NCBI GenBank assembly: GCA_016929365.1
Contig: JAFGIZ010000187.1
Coordinates: 1-11,807, forward strand
DNA length: 11,807 nt
Origin: Lentisphaerota bacterium
GTDB taxonomy: Bacteria; Verrucomicrobiota; Kiritimatiellia; UBA8416; JAFGIZ01
Reading direction: 5' to 3'
Of this stretch, positions 1-7,800 are shown piece after piece. Made by a program: the position numbers and the translations under genes. Each line of letters starts with the position of its first letter. The stretch's first letter is position 1. The notes below the pieces were generated by a model that worked only from the letters and a program-made list of their open reading frames with translations, was not told the DNA's origin and made no database searches.

Positions 1-410
1 GGCAGTTCCTGAAAGGCCGGCCGTGCAGCGAGGTCGCCGGGCTGGCGCGTTTCGGCGAGGCGGTCACGGTGCGGACGTACGGGCGCGGCGTTTTCATTCG
101 CGGCGCGCCCGCGGCGGAAGACGTGCGGGCGGCGCAAGCCGGGCTGGACGCGGCGGAAGCGGCCCTGGCGGGGGGCGCTTACGACCTGGTGATTCTGGAC
201 GAGGCGGTGACGGCCGCGCGGCTGGGGCTGTTTCCGGCGGAGCGGCTGACCGCCTTGATCGACCGGAAGCCCGAGGCGGTGGAACTGGTCTTGACCGGGC
301 GCGGCGCGGGGGCGGCGCTGCTGGAGAAGGCGGACCTGGTCACCGACATGCGCGCGGTGAAGCATTACTTTGACGCGGGCGTGACAGCGCGGCCGGGGAT
401 CGAGTATTAG
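1..410 (+). CDS. cobO: Cob(I)yrinic acid a,c-diamide adenosyltransferase, 3' part (start lies outside the window)
   Basis: The reading frame is open from position 3 to the TAG at 408-410, giving 135 visible residues; the N-terminal P-loop part lies upstream of the window. The family (CobO/BtuR/CobA type) transfers the adenosyl group of ATP to the reduced cobalt of corrinoids in the cytoplasm. Recognisable blocks in order are QFLKGRPCSE at the window edge, RTYGRGVFIRG, YDLVILDEAV (the acidic strand-end motif), ELVLTGRGA, and a C-terminal block with EKADLVTDM, VKHYFDAGV and ARPGIEY. The last block is the usual family terminus, so the 3' end is intact. The gene converges on fmdB, and the two overlap by four bases at their stop codons. 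Its role fits the corrinoid-dependent type of methyltransferase encoded on the other strand. Family assignment is secure; whether it serves de novo synthesis or salvage cannot be told here. Confidence 0.9.
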   Translation, partial: QFLKGRPCSEVAGLARFGEAVTVRTYGRGVFIRGAPAAEDVRAAQAGLDAAEAALAGGAYDLVILDEAVTAARLGLFPAERLTALIDRKPEAVELVLTGRGAGAALLEKADLVTDMRAVKHYFDAGVTARPGIEY

Positions 411-658
411 TATTTCTTCTCGTACTCGCCCTTGCCGCGGCGTTCGAGTTTGTGGAAGCCCGCGGCTTTGGCGCGGTCGTCGAACCCGCTCTTCGAGCGG
501 CCGATAGCGGGCGCGGAGATCTGCCTGGCCACGGGCGCGCCGCAGCGGGGACAGGTTTTCAGCGGCGGGTCCGCCAGGCGCTGCAGCTCGGTGAACCCCG
601 GGGCGCATTTCGGGCAGCCCCGCGTTCCCTCCCGGACCTTGTATTCGTAGAACGGCAT
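407..658 (-). CDS. FmdB-family zinc-ribbon protein
   Basis: This encodes 83 residues starting MPFYEYKV, the typical MPxYEY opening of FmdB-type putative regulatory zinc ribbons. Two CxxC knuckles are visible, C15/C18 and C36/C39, separated by the family's LQRLADPPL stretch, followed by a basic tail ending EYEKKY. The first knuckle sits in a slightly longer loop (GTRGCPKC) than in the shortest members. The start is fixed by the MPFYEY motif; longer versions of this frame only read antisense through the upstream gene. It begins 17 bases after the stop of the MtaA-type gene, so the two are probably one leftward transcript. No clear Shine-Dalgarno sequence precedes it. FmdB was named from formamidase/amidase operons and its biochemical role is poorly defined; zinc binding is inferred from the cysteines. 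Its stop codon overlaps the cobO stop. Confidence 0.88.
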   Translation of the reverse strand: MPFYEYKVREGTRGCPKCAPGFTELQRLADPPLKTCPRCGAPVARQISAPAIGRSKSGFDDRAKAAGFHKLERRGKGEYEKKY

Positions 659-675
659 GGCGGTGTGCCGGCGGG

Positions 676-1698
676 TCAGCGCAGGCGGTAGCGCCGGCCG
701 GCGCGCATGAAGGCGTGAATGTTTTCCAGCGGGGTTTCCTGGGGCAGGTCGCAGCCCGTGCTGAGCACGAAGTTGGGGTAGGGCGCCATGCGTTTGAGCA
801 GGTCGGAAACGCGCCCCTCGACATCGGGCGGCTTGCCGGTCAGGATGGCGCCGGTGGGGTTGATATTGCCCATGACCACGACATGCTCCGGCACGTTTCC
901 GGCCACGGCCGGCAAATCGACGCCGGCTTCCGCCGAATCGAGACTGACGGCATTGACGCCGGCGTCCACCATCTTGCCGGCGAGGTGCATCGTGTTGCCG
1001 CAGGTATGGTACACCGTGGCGACGCCGGTGAACTTGCAGCTTTCGATGATGTGGTTCACGTAGTCGGCGGAAAACGCCTTGAACTGGTCCGGCCCGAGCA
1101 TGACGGCGCTGGGTTCCAGAATGCAGATCACCTGGGTGCCCGCGGCAATGAGCAGGCGCACGTATTTCTGGATGCGTTCGGTGGTAAATTCGCAGACGGT
1201 GTGGAGCACGTCGGGAGAGAGCACGGTGGCCATGGCCGCCTCGTCGGCGCCCATCATCAGCGCGGCCAGGGAATAAGGGCCGGTGACGTAGGCCCCTTTC
1301 AGAATCTCTTCCGGCAGCCCGATGCACATGAGCTTCATGGTTTCGACGTAGCCCATGAGGCGTGTATCGAAGGCGACGTTAACCTGTTCGCGCTGGGTCA
1401 GCTCGTCCAGCGAGAAGGTATCCTTGACGACGGTGGCCGATTCGGCCTGGGGGAACACCGTGTAGCGGCCCAGTGCGTTGGCTTCGACCGCGAGGTCCAT
1501 GAGCGGGAAGATGACGTCGGGTTCGAAGGCGTCCGCGATGGCCTTGATCACGCGGTAGTGCTCCCCGTAGTTCTGCTGGGCCAGCTTGATCGTGCAGCCG
1601 GTCATATTCAGGCCGGGAAAGCCGACCAGCGGCACGACGAGCCGGCGCCCCTCGTTGCGGGCGCTGCGCAGTTTTTCATGAAACGGGCTGCGTATCAT
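676..1698 (-). CDS. Uroporphyrinogen-decarboxylase-fold methyltransferase, MtaA/CmuA type
   Basis: This is a 340-residue cytoplasmic protein of the URO-D/MtaA superfamily, the usual length. A zinc site like that of methylcobalamin:thiol methyltransferases is visible: H231-x-C233 in YHTCGNTMHL, and C316 in VLSTGCDLPQ. GNINPTG (277-283) and the tail ETPLENIHAFM are also family signatures. True uroporphyrinogen decarboxylases (HemE) lack this His-x-Cys...Cys set, so a zinc-dependent methyl transfer from methylcorrinoid to a thiol or related acceptor is inferred; the substrate is unknown, and coenzyme M is not assumed. The ATG at 1696-1698 gives the normal family N-terminus. No strong ribosome-binding site is seen upstream. 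It is the first gene of a probable two-gene unit with the FmdB-type gene and lies opposite cobO, which fits corrinoid use. No corrinoid-binding MtaC-like partner is in the window. Confidence 0.88.
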   Translation of the reverse strand: MIRSPFHEKLRSARNEGRRLVVPLVGFPGLNMTGCTIKLAQQNYGEHYRVIKAIADAFEPDVIFPLMDLAVEANALGRYTVFPQAESATVVKDTFSLDELTQREQVNVAFDTRLMGYVETMKLMCIGLPEEILKGAYVTGPYSLAALMMGADEAAMATVLSPDVLHTVCEFTTERIQKYVRLLIAAGTQVICILEPSAVMLGPDQFKAFSADYVNHIIESCKFTGVATVYHTCGNTMHLAGKMVDAGVNAVSLDSAEAGVDLPAVAGNVPEHVVVMGNINPTGAILTGKPPDVEGRVSDLLKRMAPYPNFVLSTGCDLPQETPLENIHAFMRAGRRYRLR

Positions 1699-1763
1699 CG
1701 TTCCGGGCGCGGCACGCGGCGGCGGGCCGCACGTTGCGCTGTCTCGTTTTTCGCCGACCGGGT

Positions 1764-1789
1764 GTAACAGATGGGGCGGGGAGCGTCAA
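1764..1789 (-). promoter_or_regulatory. Weak candidate promoter for the MtaA-type gene
   Basis: Read on the minus strand, TTGACG (complement of 1784-1789) is followed 14 bases later by TGTTAC (complement of 1764-1769). The -35 is good, but the -10 is poor and the spacer is short, so this is only a candidate. It would leave a leader of about 60 bases before the start at 1698. The rest of the 160-base intergenic stretch shows no other leftward promoter. Confidence 0.22.
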
Positions 1790-1821
1790 CGGCGTTTGTG
1801 CGGCGGGCTTTCCTTTTTCTG

Positions 1822-1851
1822 TTGTGATCGCGGGCGGGGCCAAGCTATACT
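1822..1851 (+). promoter_or_regulatory. Sigma70-type promoter of the giant secreted protein, predicting a leaderless mRNA
   Basis: TTGTGA at 1822-1827 and TATACT at 1846-1851 are separated by 18 bases, each one or two bases from the consensus hexamers. The ATG begins at 1859, only seven bases after the -10 box, which is about where transcription would start. There is no usable Shine-Dalgarno sequence: the GGGG at 1854-1857 is one base from the ATG. This position also argues against the upstream in-frame TTG at 1796, which lies before the promoter. Confidence 0.5.
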
Positions 1852-1858
1852 GCGGGGC

Positions 1859-4800
1859 ATGAGTCGGGTTGCGGTGTTAACGGTTCTCCTGGTCGGGATC
1901 TGCCTTCCGGCGTTTGTGTGGGCGGATGCAGGGGCTGAACCGTCGGCCGAGATCCTCGAGCGGATCGAGGCGATCCGGGCCGACGTCGCGCGCGAGGGCT
2001 ATTCCTACACGGTCGGGTACACGCCCGCCCTCGAGTATTCGCTCGAAGAACTGTGCGGGTATATTCCCGCGCCCCCCGAGTTTTTCGAGGCGGCGCCGCG
2101 CGCGCCGGTGCAGCGCGGCCTGCGGGCGCCGGCCTTGCCCGAGCAATTCGACTGGCGCGAGGAAAGCGGGGGGCTGACGCCGATCCGCAACCAGGCGAGC
2201 TGCGGGAGCTGCTGGGCGTTCGCGACGGTGGGCTGCCTGGAAAGCAACATCCGGATTACCGACGGCCAGGAAGAGGACCTCTCGGAGCAGCTCCTGGTGT
2301 CGTGCGCGGAGATGTATTTCGGCTGTTCGGGCGGCTGGGAGGCGCATCCGTATTTCTACGACACGCCGGCGGCCGACGGGGAGGTGGGCGCGGCGCTGGA
2401 GACCGATTTTCCGTACGAAGCGGCGGACGTGCCGTGCGCGGGCCCGTATCCGCGCCTGTACGTCCTCGACGGGTGGGCCTACGTCGGCGCGGACGACGGC
2501 GTGGCCGACACGGACGCGATCAAGCAGGCGCTGCTGGACTACGGGCCGGTGTTCGTGGGCGTGGACGCGACGCATTTCGGGGCCTATACGGGCGGGGTAT
2601 TCGACAACGACTCCTCGCGCAACGTGAACCACGCCGTGGTCCTGGTGGGCTGGGACGACACGCTGGGCACGGAAGGGTGCTGGATCCTGCGCAACTCGTG
2701 GGGCCCGGGTTGGGGCGAGGGCGGCTACATGTGGATCGAATACGGCTGCGCCCGGGTGGGGTACCGCGCGAGTTACATCAATTATAAGGGCGGCGTCATG
2801 CCGCCGGCAGGCGAGATCCTGTTCGACCGCGAGGTGTATTCCTGCCGCTCCAACGCCTATAACGTGGCGTTTGTCCAGCTCAAGGACCGGGACCTCAAGG
2901 TGACGGGGACGGTCAGCGTGGTGGTCGCCTCGTACACCGACGCCGGCGGGACGGTGCTGCGGGACGAGCAGGCGCTGGTGCTGCACGAAACGCTGCCCGG
3001 TTCCGGCGTGCTGACGAACGCGATAGCACTTCGCGGAGGCGCGCCGGCGGCGGCGGACGGGCTGCTGCAGGTGACGAACGGCGGCCTGATCGAGGTGACC
3101 TACATCGACGCGGACGACGGGGCGGGCGGGGTGAACGTGCTGCGGCGCGATACGGCGGCCGTGGACTGCGTGCCGCCGGAGCTGGCCGGCGCCGAGGTTG
3201 TGGAGGTCTGGGACAACGGGGCGGTCCTGGTGTGGACGACGGACGAGCCGGCCGACGGGTCGGCGGCGCTGGTGACGAACATCCCGCCGACGGGCCTGGC
3301 CGGGGTGCCGCGCAGCGGGGCCTCGGGCCTGGTGTCGACGCCGGACGGCTCCGGCCGTTATCCGCACAGCGTGACGGTCACGGGGCTGGTGCCGCGCACG
3401 GCCTACCGGGCGGCGCTGTTCTCGCGGGACCGGGCGGGCAACGAGGGATCGCTGCCGACGAACGTCGGCTCGACGGCGGAGGCGGATTACCTGGCCGTCG
3501 TGACCCGTTACCGGTGGACGGTGTACGACACGGATTTCGAAGACGGCGAGCTCGGCTGGACGCACGGCGGATTGAACGACTGCTGGGAGTACGGCGTGCC
3601 GACCTACGGGCCGCCGGACGCGCCGTTCGGCGACAAGGCCTGGGCGACGCGCCTGTCCGACCGCTATACGCACGGCGCCAACGGGTGGCTGCAAAGCCCG
3701 GCGCTGGCCGTGGGCTGCCGGCCGCGGATTACTTTCGATACCTGGTACGAGATCGAGAAAGACGCGGATCTCGGCTTCGTGGAGATCAACGACGGGTCGG
3801 GCTGGTACAACGTGGTTTCGAACGCCGGGGTGTTCGGAAACGCCACGGCGGTGACCGGCGATTCCGACGGATGGCGGCACGTTTCCATCGACCTGCTCTG
3901 TTACAGCAACCGGTCGATCCGGGTGCGTTTCCGCCTCAATACCGACGACACGGTATCCTACGCCGGCTGGGTTGTGGATAACTTCCGGGTCAGCGAGCTG
4001 GTGCCCGACGGCGTGCGCATCGTGACCTGGGCGGTGCGGGACCTGGAAGGGTTGAATCCATTGAACGACGCAGACGGGTATGCCGAGCCGGGCGAGTCGT
4101 TTTATCTCGAACTCACGGCGGCGCATTACGACGGCGCCCGGGTGTACACGCAGGTGCAGGCGGAGGTCACCTCTCCCGTCGAGGGCGTGGACCTGCCGGC
4201 GGAGACCGTCGTCGTGGCGTACGGCGACCTGGCCGCGGCGGAAGACGCCTCGAGCGGCACGCAGCTGCGCGCAGACGTCGCGCCGGACGTGCCGTTGGGC
4301 ACGGTGGCCGACTTCTTCCATACCGCCGCCGCGGCGGGCGCGGGTCCGTGGGAAGACGTCGTCAGTATCGAGATCACCGCACGCGACTCCCTGACGGGCC
4401 TGGTCAGCAACCGGTTCTGCGGCGCGCCGATTGCCGATGCCTGGATCCAAGGACAGGCGGACGGGCAGGACCCGGTGGCGGCCGTTACCGCGGCCGACGG
4501 GACCTACAGCCTGCACGGGCTCGTGCCGGGCGTGACGTATGCCGTGCGGGCGCTGAAACCGGGCCAGTATTCGCCGAGCCCGTACGTAACGGTGCCGCCG
4601 GGCACCGCGACCCGGAATTTCGGGCTCGGCCAGGCCTTCGGTACGCTCAACCCGACCAGCCTGCTGTTTACGGTGTTCGAACGGTCGGACGACTGCGTCT
4701 CGCAGAACCTGCTGATCGACAACAGCGGCGGGAACCTGCCGTTCCTGTATACCGCCCGGGTGGACTACGCGGACGGGCCGGCCGGCTGGCTGGCCTTGTC

Positions 4801-7800
4801 GCCGCCCTCCGGCGCCGTGGCGCCCGGGGCGACGGCGACCTGCCGGGTGGACGCGTGCGGCGCGGCGCTGAGCTGGCCGGGCGGACCGTACGACGCGGCG
4901 ATTCACGTGGACGGCAACGACGTGAGCGGCGAGGACGCGACCGTGCCGGTGAGGCTGATCGTGCAGCCGGCGCCGGTCCTGGACCTGAAGGCCGTGGAGA
5001 TTTACGGCGGAGACGGCGACCCGTACGCGGAAACCGGCGAAACGATCGAGTTCAACCTCGTGCTGCGGAACACGGGGAGCTGGTACGCGAACGGCGTGGA
5101 GGGCATCCTGTCCGAAACCGGCCCGGGCTCGATGATTTCGGGCGACGCGGCCTGGCCGAACATCGCGGCGTATCCGGAAGCGGGCTCCGTGCAGGCGTCG
5201 TCGACCGATCCCTCGTTCGACGTGGCGGGTACGCCGGCGGGCACGGTGCTGCCGTTTACGTTGTCCGTGACGGACTTCTGGGGCCAGGCCTGGACGTTTG
5301 ATTTTTCGGTGACCACCGCCGTGCGGTACGCCATATCCGGGCAGGTCCGGGAATTCGGCACGCCGAACCCCGTGGCGGGCGCGGTCGTGCGGGCGCACCG
5401 GGACGGCGCCCTGGCCGCCTCGGCGGTGTCGGACGCGGCAGGCGACTACGCGCTCTACGGGCTGACCGACGGCGATTACACGGTGAGCGTGCTGCCGCCC
5501 GCCCCGTACGGGGCGCCGGGCGCGGAGACCGTGGCCGTGGCGGGCGCCGACGTGGCGGGCCTGGTGTTCTTCGTCGCGCCGTGGGCGCTGCAGGTCGATC
5601 CGAACGCCTTCGAGGGGATCACGGTGGACGAGGGCATGGAGACGACGCGGCCGCTGACGTTGAGCAAGGGCATTCCGAACGACGGCTACGTGGAAATGGC
5701 GGTGCGTTTTAAGGAAGGCATCCCGGAGGGCTTTACGGGTACGCCGCCGGGCGGCGGCACGGACTGGGCGGCGCTGGACAAGGGGGATTACGCGCCGGAC
5801 GAGCTGCTGGTGCGGTTCCGGGACGACGTGGATGCCGCCGCAGGGCGGGCGCTGCTCGGAGCGGCGGGCCTGAGCGAGGTGCGCCGCTTCGACCTGGTGC
5901 CGGCCGCGCTGGTGCGCACGCCCCGGTACGCCTCGCTGCCGGCCGTGGCCGCCGCGCTGCAGGCGGCGCCGGAGGTCTTGTACGTCGAGCCGAACTACTA
6001 TCATTATCCGTCGTACGTTCCGAACGATATCCGGTTCGAGGAGCTGTACGCCTTGCGCAACCGGCGCCAGACCGGCGGCACGCGGGGCGCGGATATCGGC
6101 GCCACGGAAGCATGGGACAGCACCATCGGCGCCGCAGAGGCGGTGGTGGCCGTGATCGATACGGGCGTGCAGACGAATCACGAGGATCTCGCCGGCATGC
6201 TCGTGCAGGGCTACGATTTCGGCGTGCTGATCGAGGAGGTGATCGCCGCGGGCGACGGCACGAGCACGCTGTTTGCCGGGGTGTTGACGGCGCCGCCGGT
6301 CGCGCCCGGCTCGCTGACGGTGACGGCCGGGGACGGGGCAGGCGGCACGCTGGCGCTGCAGGATCTCGGGGACGGCACCCTGGCGGGGCCGGGCGGGGCA
6401 AGCGGCACGATCGCGTACGGTACGGGGGACTGGACGCTCAATGCCGGCGCGTTCGTCCCGCTGGGACCGATTACGGCGCAGTACGCGGAGGGCGACCCGA
6501 CGCCGGATTACGACGAGGGCCTCGCGTCCGGCGTGTATCACGGCTCGCACGTGGCGGGCACGATCGCGGCCCGGGGCGACAACAGCACGGGTATCGTGGG
6601 CGTGGCCTGGGGCGCGCGCGTGATGCCGCTCAAGGCGTCGGTCAACATCATCGGGTTCGGCGGCTCGCCGATCCCGGTGCTGGAGACCAGCGCCCTGATT
6701 GACGCGCTGGGTTTCGCGGTTGCGCAGGGCGTGCGGATCAGCAACAACAGCTACGGCGGATCGAGTTTCAGCGGGATCTTTTACGAGGCCATCAGCAACG
6801 CGTGGTCGCAGGGCCATATCATGGTGTGTTCGGCGGGGAACGACGGGTCGGACATGGAGGGGTACCCGGCGTATCCCGCCGGCTACAACCTGCCGAACAT
6901 CGTGTCCGTGGCGGCGACGGACGACGACGATCAGCTCGCGGACTTTTCCAATTACGGCGGGACGAGCGTGGACCTGGCCGCGCCGGGCGTGGACATCCTG
7001 AGTCTCTATCCGACCTGGAACGCGGCGGCCACGGACGTGGTGGTGAACGCCTACGCGAAGATCAGCGGCACGTCCATGGCCGCGCCGCACGCGGCGGGCG
7101 TGCTGGCCTTGTTGTTGTCGCAGGCCCCCGGGGCTTCGTCCGAGATGGCGATCCAGGCCTTGCTCGACGGGGTGCGGCCGGACGGGAACCTCGTGGGCCG
7201 GGTGGCGACCGGGGGGCACCTGGATGCGCCGGGGGCGCTGGCGCGGTTCGACGCGTTCTGGCTGACCGTGGAGCCGTCGTCGACCAACATTCCGCCGGGC
7301 GGCTCGGTGACCGCCACGGTGACGTTCAACGACGGGGCCTGCCTGCCCGCCGGCCCCTACGAGGCGGAGATCGTGATCCAAAACGGGGGACTGGCAACGA
7401 ACCTGCCGGTGTCGCTCTTCGTGGAGCCCGCGCCGCGTCCGGTCTACGCGGGCGTCACGGTCTCGGGCGGGGACGGCGACGCCTGCGCCGAGCCGGGCGA
7501 GACCGTGGATCTCAACATCCGCCTGCGGAACGCGGGTGCGGCCTTCCTGCCCGATCCGGCCGGCGCGCTGGCGTCGCCCGTGGCGGCGGTTACGGCCGGC
7601 GCGACGGCGTGGGAGACCCTCTTGAGCGGCGAGGAGAAGGCGGCGCTGGCGGCCTGCACGGTGCAGTTGCCGGACCCGGTGACCAACCGGGTGCCGTTTA
7701 CGCTGACCGTGACGGACGGCGCGCACGGGCCGTGGAACCTGGAGTTCGCCCTGGCGGTGGAAGCGGCGCACTCGGTGACCGGTTGGGTGCGCGACACCGG

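Noticed and set aside
659..1327. A longer minus-strand frame whose end is the FmdB-type protein
   Set aside because: The upstream part is an out-of-frame, Arg/His-rich reading of the MtaA-type gene; the real protein begins at the MPFYEY motif at 658.
715..1767. A 350-codon plus-strand frame opposite the MtaA-type gene
   Set aside because: The product is low-complexity (His/Gly/Asp/Arg-rich) with no recognisable domain; the minus strand carries a clear family protein with its zinc residues.
1796..1858. An upstream in-frame TTG extension of the giant gene
   Set aside because: It would put 21 residues, including two cysteines, before a perfect signal peptide, and it starts upstream of the predicted promoter.
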